Assembly (NCBI RefSeq): GCF_004000785.1
Contig: NZ_BILX01000049.1
Coordinates: 1 to 47,520 of the forward strand
DNA length: 47,520 bases
Direction: 5' to 3'
Origin: Paenibacillus ehimensis NBRC 15659
Lineage (GTDB): Bacteria > Bacillota > Bacilli > Paenibacillales > NBRC-103111
Part shown: positions 1 to 7,640 of the stretch, piece by piece
Layout: every line of letters starts with the position of its first letter
Position numbering within the stretch: position 1 is the first letter of the stretch
Translations under genes and position numbers: made by a program
The notes under the pieces: model-generated
What the model saw: only the letters and a program-made list of their open reading frames with translations
The model's database searches: none
Told to the model about the DNA's origin: nothing

Positions 1-435
1 CCCCGTGAAAATGCCCATCGGCTCGTCGGCGCCCCCGCCGAGATCGGTCAACATTAGCGAGATGCTCTCCGGCGTATGGCCCGGCGTGTGCAGAACCTCG
101 AACGAAAGGTTACCGACCGCAAACCGGTCCCCGTGCTTTATGAGCCGGCACTTCACCTCTTCCGCGTACCGGTAACGCCAATCGTCGCCGCCCTCGTCCG
201 ACAAATACAGCTTTGCCCCATGCGCGACGCCAAGCTCGCGGGCCCCCGAGACGAAGTCCGCATGAATATGGGTTTCCGTAGCAGCAACAATGCGCAGCCC
301 TTCCGCCTCGGCGGTCCGCAGGTAAGGCGCCGGATGGCGGCCGGGGTCGATCACGATCGCTTCGCCCGTCCGTTGACAGCCGACCAGATAAGAGGCGTGA
401 GCCAGTTTTTCATCGTAAAAATACCGCAGCAGCAT
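1..435 (-). CDS. Persulfide dioxygenase-like metallo-beta-lactamase-fold hydrolase (3' end outside window)
   Basis: The first 145 codons of a metallo-beta-lactamase-fold protein are visible; the gene runs off the left edge. The N-terminus MLLRYFYDEKLAHASYLVG, the metal-binding run THIHADFVSG (about residues 55-64) and a second His in HTPGHTPES (about residues 115-123) match the ETHE1/bacterial persulfide dioxygenase and MBL-rhodanese family. These enzymes oxidise glutathione or bacillithiol persulfide to sulfite in the cytoplasm. The ATG has a close purine-rich site (AAGGGGGAAGGA). It starts 49 bp after the stop of the sulfide:quinone oxidoreductase gene on the same strand, so the pair would convert sulfide to persulfide and then to sulfite. 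Whether a rhodanese domain follows cannot be seen. Family call is firm; the exact substrate is inferred. Confidence 0.85.
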   Translation of the reverse strand, partial: MLLRYFYDEKLAHASYLVGCQRTGEAIVIDPGRHPAPYLRTAEAEGLRIVAATETHIHADFVSGARELGVAHGAKLYLSDEGGDDWRYRYAEEVKCRLIKHGDRFAVGNLSFEVLHTPGHTPESISLMLTDLGGGADEPMGIFTG

Positions 436-484
436 ATTCCTTCCCCCTTTTACAATACTCTCATTGCCAATAGGATTCGCCGCG

Positions 485-1684
485 TTACATCCGTCCTTTT
501 AGCATGCCGTTCCAATACATGACGGGCAGCACATTTTTCTTCAGCAAGTACATGCTGAGCCGCTCCTTCGATTGATCGAACGGGAACGTCTCCTTCGGCG
601 TCAGATTGTAATCGAACTCGGCCAGCACCAGCCGGTTGTACCCGGTGACCAGCGGGCAGGACGTGTAGCCGTCATAGCTTGCGGTCAGCGGCTCGCCTTG
701 CAGGAATGCCAGCACATTCCGCTCGACGACCGGAGCCTGCTTGCGGATGGCCGCGCCGGTTTTGGACGTCGGCAAATTCGCGCAGTCCCCCAGGCCGAAT
801 ACATTCGGGTACGCTTTATGCTGCAGCGTGGAAGGATCGACATCGACCCAGCCTCCCTTGTCGGCGAGCGGACTTTCGCGGATAAACGCCGGTGCATGCA
901 TCGGCGGCGTAACGTGAATCATGTCGTAGGAGAGGACTTCCTGCTCCTTCGTACCCAGATGCTCGAACACCGCCTGCTTGGCCCCCGGACGCAGCTCAAT
1001 CAGATGGGTCCGGTACTTCGTCTCAATCTTTTTCCGCCGGATGACTTGCTCCAGCGTGCGCGCGTATTTGGGAACGTCGAAAATGACGTCCTTGGCCGAG
1101 GCGAAAATGATATTCGAGCGGTCGCGCACCCCCGATTTGCGGAAATAGTCGTCCGCCAAATACATGATTTTTTGCGGCGCGCCGCCGCACTTGACCGGCG
1201 AATTCGGATGCGTGAAGATCGCGGTCCCGCCTTGAAAATTCCGGATCGCGTCCCAGGTGCCGTCTACCGTCTCGTACGCGTAGTTGCTGCACACGCCGCC
1301 AAGGCCCAAGGCTTCCTTCAAGCCTTTGATGCGTCCCCAATCGATTTCCAGACCTGCTGCCACCACCAGGCAATCATAGCTAACGACTCTTCCCGGCTGC
1401 GTCAGCAACCGGTTGTCCTCCGGGGCAAACGATACGACCGCCTCTTGAATCCAGTCGACACCGTCCGGAATAAGCGAGGCCATGTCCCGCTCCGTCTCCT
1501 CCTTCTTCGCCGCGCCTGCGCCGACCAAGGTCCACAGAGGCTGATAATAATGCTTCGCCGCCGGATCGATGAGCGCGATTCGTCCCCTGAGCGACCGGGA
1601 AGCCCGGGCTAAGCGTGCCGCCACGGAAATACCGGCGGTTCCTGCGCCTGCGATCACAACGGAATAATGCTCTGGAGCTGCCAT
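485..1684 (-). CDS. sqr: Sulfide:quinone oxidoreductase, SQOR-type flavoprotein
   Basis: A 399-residue FAD-dependent oxidoreductase that would oxidise sulfide at the membrane, passing electrons to quinone and sulfur to a thiol acceptor. The Rossmann motif GAGTAGISVAARL lies near residues 12-24. The two redox cysteines of the SQOR type are present in PVKCGGAPQKIMYL (about residue 168) and GYTSCPLVTGYNR (about residue 345). The second FAD motif NVFGLGDCANLPTSK and the C-terminal FPFDQSKERLSMYLLKK are close to the mitochondrial SQOR (type II) pattern. Start: a Met two codons upstream (1690) abuts the GGGAGG site, whereas the Met at 1684 sits 6 nt from it, so 1684 is preferred. Downstream is a persulfide-dioxygenase-like gene; upstream are a two-component pair and a palindromic site. 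Confidence 0.92.
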   Translation of the reverse strand: MAAPEHYSVVIAGAGTAGISVAARLARASRSLRGRIALIDPAAKHYYQPLWTLVGAGAAKKEETERDMASLIPDGVDWIQEAVVSFAPEDNRLLTQPGRVVSYDCLVVAAGLEIDWGRIKGLKEALGLGGVCSNYAYETVDGTWDAIRNFQGGTAIFTHPNSPVKCGGAPQKIMYLADDYFRKSGVRDRSNIIFASAKDVIFDVPKYARTLEQVIRRKKIETKYRTHLIELRPGAKQAVFEHLGTKEQEVLSYDMIHVTPPMHAPAFIRESPLADKGGWVDVDPSTLQHKAYPNVFGLGDCANLPTSKTGAAIRKQAPVVERNVLAFLQGEPLTASYDGYTSCPLVTGYNRLVLAEFDYNLTPKETFPFDQSKERLSMYLLKKNVLPVMYWNGMLKGRM

Positions 1685-1755
1685 AATCATCCTCCCGCTT
1701 AAGTGTTAGGGTTTCCCCCGAATGCTGTTCTTGCGGTGCGATTTCCGTCAACGCC

Positions 1756-1800
1756 AGTGTACTGCCGGGCCGCTTCTTGCGCCATAGGGGAACTCCCCTA
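1756..1800 (-). promoter_or_regulatory. Candidate sqr promoter with abutting GGGG/CCCC palindrome
   Basis: TAGGGGAACTCCCCTA (1785-1800) is a 7+7 inverted repeat with a 2-bp centre. Reading the minus strand, it directly abuts a poor -35 (TGGCGC, 1779-1784), followed after 17 bp by a -10-like TACACT (1756-1761). This is the placement of a class II activator. The half-site TAGGG/CCCTA is the same as in the published NreC site T(A/T)GGG-N4-CCC(A/T)A, but the gap here is 6 rather than 4. The neighbouring NarL-family regulator is the obvious candidate to bind it. Confidence 0.5.
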
Positions 1801-1810
1801 CGGCCGCCGC

Positions 1811-2455
1811 TCAAAGCGCAAGCTCCAGATAGTTGTTTTTGATCGCATATTGGATTAATTCGTGCTTCGTATCCAGCTCCAGCTTTTGCATAATGTTCGT
1901 TTTGTGGTTTTCCACCGTTTTGACGCTGATGGATAATTGCTCCGCGATCTCTTTGTTGGCGTAGCCCAGCACGGTCAGGCGGACGATCTGCTTCTGGCGG
2001 GTCGTGAGCGGAGACAGCTGCCGCTCCTCATCGGCATGCATCCACTGCCTGATAGTATCGTCCGACACGGAGGTTTTGTAAAAGCGCTTGCCTTGGACGA
2101 CTTCGACAATCGCCTGATGCAGCAGCTCGCCGTGACTGTTCTTCAAAATGTAACCGTCGGCCTCTACCCGAACGGATTGCCGTACGAAAATTTCTTCGTC
2201 GTGCATGGTCAGAATGACCGTCTTGACGGAAGGATGCCGCCTGCGGATTTCCCGGCAAGCGGCAAAACCGTCCAGTCCGCTGGGCATAGACAAGTCCATA
2301 ACGACGACATCCGGCTGCAGCCGGCCCGTCATGTCGACGGCCTCGCAGCCGTCCTGGCTTTCGCCCACGATTTTAAGCTCAGGGTAGCCTTCCAGCAGCA
2401 TGCGAAGTCCCTTGCGGACCATCGTGTGGTCGTCGACCAGCAGCACGCGTATCAT
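1811..2455 (-). CDS. NarL/FixJ-family response regulator (NreC-like)
   Basis: A 214-residue cytoplasmic response regulator. The receiver domain (residues 1-120) has the acidic pair VDDH at 8-10 and the phosphoacceptor Asp54 in VVMDLSMPS. The C-terminal LuxR-type helix-turn-helix (about 150-210) contains LTTRQKQIVRLTVLGYANKEIAEQLSISVKTV. A strong AAGGAGG lies 9 nt before the ATG. It is encoded directly after, and overlapping by 77 bp, a HisKA_3 kinase gene, so the two are a cognate pair and probably translationally coupled. Its likely target is the palindrome in front of the downstream sqr gene. The NreC comparison rests on the kinase partner and that site and is an inference; LiaR- or DegU-like roles cannot be excluded. 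Confidence 0.88.
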   Translation of the reverse strand: MIRVLLVDDHTMVRKGLRMLLEGYPELKIVGESQDGCEAVDMTGRLQPDVVVMDLSMPSGLDGFAACREIRRRHPSVKTVILTMHDEEIFVRQSVRVEADGYILKNSHGELLHQAIVEVVQGKRFYKTSVSDDTIRQWMHADEERQLSPLTTRQKQIVRLTVLGYANKEIAEQLSISVKTVENHKTNIMQKLELDTKHELIQYAIKNNYLELAL

Positions 2456-3482
2456 GCTCTTCCGCCTCCTTGTACGGTACTTTGACTTGGATGGCGGTCC
2501 CTTCGCCGGGGAGGGACCGGATGTGCAGCCGCCCTTCCATTTGGCCGGCCCGCTCTTCCATATGCTTGAGCCCGAGTCCTTCGTCCACGCGATTACGGAT
2601 AAACCCGATCCCGTTATCCTGTACCGTTAGCACAAGCTCGGCCCTCTCGCGGTACAAAATCACTTCGACGAGTCCGGCTTTCGAATACTTCAAAGCATTG
2701 TGCAGCGCCTCTTGAATGATCCGGTACAGATGGATTTCCAGAGCCGGCTTCAGCCGATGGCCGACTTGGCTGTGGCTGAACGTCAGCTGCCGGTCGGGAT
2801 GCGCTTTGTTCAAGGTGGAGACGAGATGGTTCACCGTCGGAATGAGACCGAGCCGGTCCAGACTGTGGGGACGAAGCTGGAGCGAGTACAGCTTGACGTC
2901 CCGGATGACCTTTTCCAGTTCGTCCACGATCTCCTGCATATAGCCTCCCCAAGACTCTTCCTGGTGCTTCATCCGGGAGCGGATCGCCTGCAGGCCCACA
3001 GACACGGAATACAACGATTGCCCGACGCCGTCGTGCAACTCCTGCGCGAGCCGTTTGCGTTCGTTTTCCTGGGCTTCCAACGTTTTTTGCAGTACCATTT
3101 TGGAAATTCTCGCTTCTTCCTCCTTCCGTTTGGAGGTCAGGTCCTTCAGAACCAGAAGCACTTCCTGCCGCCCCTGCCCCGCATTCTCGTAAATGACGGC
3201 CGTGCTCATTTCCATTTCTACCAGACCGCCTTCGTACGTCGGCATGGAGGACAGAAAGTACGGGACCTCCCGTTTGGCCAGCAGATAACAGCGTTCTTCC
3301 CCCGGCTCCAGCGCTCGGGTTTGACAGTAGGAGCAGTACGGCACGTGCCCGCCTTCGCTCCAGCCGGTAATTCGTTCGGCCGACGGATTCATCATCACAA
3401 TCCTTCGCTCTTGGTCCATCACGATGATGCCGTCCTGCAGGTGGGTGTAAATTTGCTTGAAATAATCGTTTTGATCCATCAT
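2379..3482 (-). CDS. PAS-HisKA_3 sensor histidine kinase with three-cysteine PAS (NreB-like)
   Basis: A soluble 367-residue kinase with no membrane segment. The N-terminal PAS domain (about 8-115) carries Cys50-x2-Cys53-x11-Cys65. That equals the first three ligands of the C-x2-C-x11-C-x2-C cluster of the oxygen sensor NreB, but position 68, where the fourth would be, is Leu. A short linker leads to the HisKA_3 dimerisation helix with phosphoacceptor His150 in RKRLAQELHDGVGQ. The ATPase domain has DNGIGF and EGLGLKHMEERA. The last ~25 codons run through the start of the response-regulator gene in another frame, giving an unusual tail. Two ATGs in tandem (3482 and 3479) could start it, both behind GAGG. 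A redox- or sulfur-sensing role is inferred. Confidence 0.88.
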   Translation of the reverse strand: MMDQNDYFKQIYTHLQDGIIVMDQERRIVMMNPSAERITGWSEGGHVPYCSYCQTRALEPGEERCYLLAKREVPYFLSSMPTYEGGLVEMEMSTAVIYENAGQGRQEVLLVLKDLTSKRKEEEARISKMVLQKTLEAQENERKRLAQELHDGVGQSLYSVSVGLQAIRSRMKHQEESWGGYMQEIVDELEKVIRDVKLYSLQLRPHSLDRLGLIPTVNHLVSTLNKAHPDRQLTFSHSQVGHRLKPALEIHLYRIIQEALHNALKYSKAGLVEVILYRERAELVLTVQDNGIGFIRNRVDEGLGLKHMEERAGQMEGRLHIRSLPGEGTAIQVKVPYKEAEEHDTRAAGRRPHDGPQGTSHAAGRLP

Positions 3483-3502
3483 AGGAACCTCGCAAAATAT
3501 GG

Positions 3503-3516
3503 AAATAATATTATTT
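3503..3516. repeat. 14-bp AT palindrome upstream of the kinase gene
   Basis: AAATAATATTATTT is a perfect palindrome about 20 bp upstream of the kinase start. It may be part of its promoter or leader; no regulator can be named. The surrounding 3483-3556 is AT-rich and no clear -35/-10 pair could be chosen. Confidence 0.3.
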
Positions 3517-3556
3517 ATTTTCCTTTTTTATGTGCGATGCGTCAAATTTGCGGCAG

Positions 3557-3623
3557 AAAAAAACAGCAAGCCTTTCCAAGAACGTTCGGATGATGCGCGA
3601 ACGTTCTCTGGAAAGGCTTGCTG
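3557..3623 (-). terminator. Strong intrinsic terminator of the anmK end of the salvage operon
   Basis: An inverted repeat of about 25 bp per arm (3564-3588 with 3598-3623, one bulged base, loop about 8 nt) is followed on the minus strand by seven T (3557-3563). It lies 27 bp beyond the anmK stop and closes the murR-to-anmK transcription unit. The stem is much longer than a normal terminator. Confidence 0.88.
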
Positions 3624-3649
3624 CATAAGGCAGCGAATTATAGGTCCGG

Positions 3650-4840
3650 TCATTCCGGCAAAGCGAGCTTGCCCATGACGGTGGGACGCGAAGCGCCGGT
3701 CGCGGATGGCAGCTGGTTCGGAATGCCGTGCAGGAAATTGTTCGCAAACACGGCAAACGCGATCGCTTCCTTGGCATCGCCGGAGATGCCGAACGCATCC
3801 GCTGTCAGCACCCGCTGCTCCGGCAGCAGTCCGGCAAGCATGTGCAGCAGCGTCCGGTTGTGCGCCCCGCCGCCGGACACGATCACTTCGTCCGCCCGGC
3901 AGGCGGGGAAGACGAAGTCGCGGTAGCCCGCGGCAATGGAACGCGCGGTGAAGGCCGTGAACGTGGCGACGATGTCCGCGTCCGCGAGCCCCAGCCGCCG
4001 CGCTTCGCCGATCCATTCTGCCGCGTACGGCTTGCCGAACATTTCGCGGCCCGTCGTCTTCACGGGCTTCAGCGCGAAGTACGGATGGCTGAGCATCCGG
4101 TCCACGAGCGAATCGTCCGCCCGCCCTTGCGCCGCCCAAGCGCCTCCGTCATCGTAGCTCTTGGTGCCCCCGGACAGCTGATAGACGGCTTCGTCGATCA
4201 GCATGTTGCCCGGCCCCGTATCGAAGGCGATGACCCCCTCCGGCAGACCGCCCGCCGGGATGGCGGTGCAGTTGCCGATTCCGCCGATATTTTGCGCGAT
4301 TCGCCCCTTGTCCGCGTCCCGGAACAGGATGAAATCGGCGTACGGCACGAGCGGCGCGCCTTGCCCGCCAACCGCCATATCGGCGGTCCGGTAATCGCCG
4401 ACGACCGGCTTGCCGGTAAGCTTGGCGATCACCGACAGATCGCCGATTTGCAGCGTCGAGCGGACCTGACACCATTCGCCCGGGTCGGCCTCGGGAATAT
4501 GCCATACCGTCTGGCCGTGCGAGCTGACGAGGTCGATCTCGTCCATCGACAGTCCCGCTTCCGCAGCGGCCAGACGTACCGCCTCCGCGAAAATGCGGCC
4601 GAGATAAAAGTTCATGCCGCACACCATCGCCACGTTGGACCGGTCCAGGCTGCACAGCTCCTTCAGCTTTTCGCGGAGCGTGTCGTCGTATGAAACCGCG
4701 GTGTAATGAACGAGCTCGACCTTCGTATCAAGCCCTTGGCCTTCGATGCGGACGATGGCGGCATCGACGCCATCGAGCGACGTGCCGGACATCAGACCGG
4801 CGACCAGCCGCTGCGGTTTGCGGAAGTAGGACGCTAGCAT
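3650..4840 (-). CDS. anmK: 1,6-anhydro-N-acetylmuramic acid kinase
   Basis: A 396-residue cytoplasmic sugar kinase of the AnmK family. It hydrolyses the anhydro ring and phosphorylates anhydroMurNAc to MurNAc-6-phosphate with ATP. The N-terminal phosphate-binding motif GLMSGTSLDGVDAAIV (about 15-30), the catalytic-loop FDTGPGNMLID and the second phosphate loop SGGGAHNRTLL are present, and the length is normal for the family. Start: the open frame extends six codons upstream, but the Met at 4840 overlaps the nagZ stop (ATGCTAG), the usual coupled arrangement. It is last in the salvage operon and is followed by a strong terminator. AnmK is best known from Gram-negative recycling; here it would feed the same MurQ step as MurK. 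Confidence 0.95.
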   Translation of the reverse strand: MLASYFRKPQRLVAGLMSGTSLDGVDAAIVRIEGQGLDTKVELVHYTAVSYDDTLREKLKELCSLDRSNVAMVCGMNFYLGRIFAEAVRLAAAEAGLSMDEIDLVSSHGQTVWHIPEADPGEWCQVRSTLQIGDLSVIAKLTGKPVVGDYRTADMAVGGQGAPLVPYADFILFRDADKGRIAQNIGGIGNCTAIPAGGLPEGVIAFDTGPGNMLIDEAVYQLSGGTKSYDDGGAWAAQGRADDSLVDRMLSHPYFALKPVKTTGREMFGKPYAAEWIGEARRLGLADADIVATFTAFTARSIAAGYRDFVFPACRADEVIVSGGGAHNRTLLHMLAGLLPEQRVLTADAFGISGDAKEAIAFAVFANNFLHGIPNQLPSATGASRPTVMGKLALPE

Positions 4841-6465
4841 GACCCGTCCGCCCCCCATCCCGCCGGGTAAGCTTCGCTGACCGTGACCGGCAGCCTGCCC
4901 CGCATCGGGATCGCGCCGGTCAGCCCCTTGGCTGCGCTTTCCAGCGCGAGCGGCCTCGATTCGTACACGGCAACATAGGTCGATATGCCCGGGAATTCGC
5001 GCAAATCGTACGGATTACGCAGCGCGACGACAACCGGGCGTTTGCCGAGCGATTGCAGCGCTTCGATCAACCGGACCTGCCCGGGATAAAAGGAAGCGTT
5101 GTACGTGCCCACCACAATCTGCCCGAACGGCTCCGCCTGCGTCAACAGCGCTTGCAGCGCCTCGCCGTCCGGAGATACGGGAATGATCCGTTCGACGACC
5201 TCCAGCCCTTGCGCAGCCAGCGCTTTTCCGAGCGTATGCGGCATATCGACGGCTTCGTCGGCAATCGAAGTCGCAACAGCCGACGTATGGATCACCAACG
5301 TCGGAACGCGCCGGAGCGGCAGCAGCCGCTCCTCGTCTTTGACCAGCGTCACGCTCGCCTCGCTGATCCGCCTCGCCGTCTCCCGGTGCTCCTCGCAGCC
5401 GACGGAGCGGAGCGCCGCTTCATGCGGCTGCGGCGCTCCGCCCGTCCCGGCGGCCAGCCGCTTCCGCTTCAGCGCAAGCAGCCTGCGGACCGACGCGTCG
5501 ATCCGCTCCTCGCTGATCCGCCCGGAGCGAACCGCCTCCAGCAGCGCGTCGAGCGCGCCCTCCTGCAGCTCGCGGCTGTGGCTGATCAAGACGATGTCCG
5601 CGCCCGCTTCCACAGCCAGGACTGCCGCTTGCACCGTGCCGTAATGGGCGGCAATCGCCTGCATCTCCATGCAATCCGTCACGATAACGCCGTCGAAGCC
5701 AAGCTCCTCCCGCAGCAGTCCCGTCAGTACGCGGCGGGATAATGTCGCGGGCAGCCGCTCCGGCTCGAACGCCGGAAACACGATGTGCGACGACATGACC
5801 GCATCGACGCCTTCGGCAATGGCGCGCCGGAAAGGCACCAGCTCGACGGCTTCGATGCGCTCGCGCGAATGCGGGATCGTCGGCAGATCGAGATGCGAAT
5901 CCGTTGCGGTGTCGCCGTGTCCCGGAAAATGCTTCGCCGTCGCCGACACGCCCGCGTCCTGAAAGCCGCGGATCGCTGCCGCCCCGTACTCCGCAACGGC
6001 CTCCGGGGCTTCGCCGAAGGAGCGTACCCCGATCACCGGATTGGCCGGATTGTTGTTGATATCCAGATCCGGCGCAAAATTCACGTTGATGCCGAGCGCC
6101 CGCAGCTCGCGGCCGGCAACGAGAGCCGCTTCGTACGCCGCCTCCCCCGAGCCCCCGGCGGCAATTGCCATCGCTCCCGGCATCAGCGCGACGCCTTCCG
6201 TCACGCGCGCTACCATGCCGCCTTCCTGATCGATGGAAATCCACAACGGAGCCGTTCCCGCCCGCTGCGCCGCCTCCTGCAGCTTCCCGGTCAAAGCCGC
6301 GACCTGCGCCGGGTCCTGCACATTGCGCGCGAACAAAATCACGCCGCCGATCCGCCGCCGTTCGATCAAGTCCAAAATATGCCCGTCCGGCTCCAAGCTG
6401 TGGAAGCCTGCCTGGATAAGCTGTCCGACCTTTTCCTCCAACGTCATGCCTGCAAGCTCCATCAT
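4834..6465 (-). CDS. nagZ: Beta-N-acetylglucosaminidase NagZ (GH3), without signal peptide
   Basis: A 543-residue GH3 enzyme that removes non-reducing GlcNAc from GlcNAc-MurNAc or muropeptides. The family signature KHFPGHGDTATDSHLDLP lies at 178-195, with the His-Asp acid/base dyad of NagZ. The nucleophile is Asp264 in VIVTDCMEM. A second domain (about 360-540) is present, as in the two-domain B. subtilis enzyme. The start at 6465 overlaps the namZ stop as ATGA behind GGAGGGG; an upstream in-frame Met has no ribosome site. The mature sequence begins MMELAGMTLEEKVGQLIQ, so no signal peptide or lipobox is visible, unlike the exported B. subtilis NagZ. A cytoplasmic site of action is therefore inferred. 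Confidence 0.93.
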   Translation of the reverse strand: MMELAGMTLEEKVGQLIQAGFHSLEPDGHILDLIERRRIGGVILFARNVQDPAQVAALTGKLQEAAQRAGTAPLWISIDQEGGMVARVTEGVALMPGAMAIAAGGSGEAAYEAALVAGRELRALGINVNFAPDLDINNNPANPVIGVRSFGEAPEAVAEYGAAAIRGFQDAGVSATAKHFPGHGDTATDSHLDLPTIPHSRERIEAVELVPFRRAIAEGVDAVMSSHIVFPAFEPERLPATLSRRVLTGLLREELGFDGVIVTDCMEMQAIAAHYGTVQAAVLAVEAGADIVLISHSRELQEGALDALLEAVRSGRISEERIDASVRRLLALKRKRLAAGTGGAPQPHEAALRSVGCEEHRETARRISEASVTLVKDEERLLPLRRVPTLVIHTSAVATSIADEAVDMPHTLGKALAAQGLEVVERIIPVSPDGEALQALLTQAEPFGQIVVGTYNASFYPGQVRLIEALQSLGKRPVVVALRNPYDLREFPGISTYVAVYESRPLALESAAKGLTGAIPMRGRLPVTVSEAYPAGWGADGSC

Positions 6466-7637
6466 GCTTCCCCTCCGTACAACAAATAAGACCGCCTCGC
6501 GTCGTCCCATGCCTTCGCTTGCGCGTCCCATAACGATATAATCCGGTTCAGCCCAGCCTCCGTCTGAATCGAAGTCCGGACCTGATCGCTGCCGGACAAA
6601 TAGTCGATAAAAGGCTTCCGTCCTTCCTTAAACGGCGGCGTCCATTGGAACTGCGCCGGGTAGAGCGCCGCAATCGCATGCAGCAGATGCAGCGCCGTCG
6701 CAACGGAACGGTACGCCGCCGGATCGGTCACGAACAGCTGCACGCCGCTGCACAGCTCGCCCTGATACTTCGAGAACGTCGGCGTAAAATAGACCGGCTG
6801 CAAGTGCACGCCCGGCAGTCCCAAGCGGTTCACCGCTTCGCCGACCGTGCGTCCGTCCATCCAGGGCGCGCCGAGCAGCTCGAACGGCCGCGTCGTCCCC
6901 CGTCCTTCGGACACATTCGTGCCCTCGAACAGGCAGTTTCCCGCATACACCCGCACCGTGTCCATCGTCGGCATATTGGGCGAAGGCATGATCCATGGCA
7001 GCCCCGTGTCGGGGTATTCCATGTCCCGCTTCCAGCCGAGCAGCGGCACGACCTGCAAGTCGCACCGCACAGGCAATTGGCTGTTCACGTATCCCGCAAA
7101 CTCGCCGATGGTCAACCCCGTGCGGAACGGCGCCGCCCACGCGCCTACCATCGACTCGTAGCCCGGCTCCAGCATGCCGCCCTCGCTGACGAGACCGCCG
7201 AGCGGATTCGGCCGGTCGAGCACAATCAGCCGTTTTCCGCAGGCCGCGCACGCTTCCATCATGTAAACAAGCGTGCTCAAGTACGTGTAAAAGCGCACGC
7301 CCAAGTCTTGAATGTCGAAAACGACGGCATCCACCCAGTCCATCATCTCTTCCGTGGGCCGTTTGTGGTCCCCGTATAAACTAAAGACGGGAATCCCCGT
7401 CTTGTCGTCCTTCTCGTCGCCGAAGCGGACCCCCGCCTGCCGTTCGCCGCGAATGCCGTGCTCGCAGGCGAACAGCGCCGTCAAAGCCGCCGACTTGAAC
7501 CCGGTGCACCCGTCGATCACGGATTCGAACCGCCGGTTGATCCCCGTCGGGTTCGTCAGCAGCCCGAAGCGCTGCCCGCGAAGCCCGGATTCCAGCAGCG
7601 GAAGACGGTCCGCTCCCGTCTGAACCATCCGCTCCAT
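6462..7637 (-). CDS. namZ: Exo-beta-N-acetylmuramidase NamZ (DUF1343), without signal peptide
   Basis: A 391-residue member of the DUF1343 family, whose B. subtilis member NamZ (YbbC) cleaves MurNAc from the non-reducing end of MurNAc-GlcNAc. Family runs seen are GLLTNPTGINRRF (about 24-36), VVFDIQDLGVRFYTYLSTL (about 108-126), RPNPLGG, and EGRGTTRPFELLGAPW (about 243-258). The ATG follows GGGAGAG by 7 nt, four bases after the DUF624 stop. The N-terminus MERMVQTGADRLPLLE has no hydrophobic core, so no export signal is seen, while B. subtilis NamZ is exported. It sits directly before nagZ, as in the B. subtilis locus in the opposite order. Together the two would split disaccharides of either polarity. 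Confidence 0.92.
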   Translation of the reverse strand: MERMVQTGADRLPLLESGLRGQRFGLLTNPTGINRRFESVIDGCTGFKSAALTALFACEHGIRGERQAGVRFGDEKDDKTGIPVFSLYGDHKRPTEEMMDWVDAVVFDIQDLGVRFYTYLSTLVYMMEACAACGKRLIVLDRPNPLGGLVSEGGMLEPGYESMVGAWAAPFRTGLTIGEFAGYVNSQLPVRCDLQVVPLLGWKRDMEYPDTGLPWIMPSPNMPTMDTVRVYAGNCLFEGTNVSEGRGTTRPFELLGAPWMDGRTVGEAVNRLGLPGVHLQPVYFTPTFSKYQGELCSGVQLFVTDPAAYRSVATALHLLHAIAALYPAQFQWTPPFKEGRKPFIDYLSGSDQVRTSIQTEAGLNRIISLWDAQAKAWDDARRSYLLYGGEA

Positions 7638-7640
7638 CGC

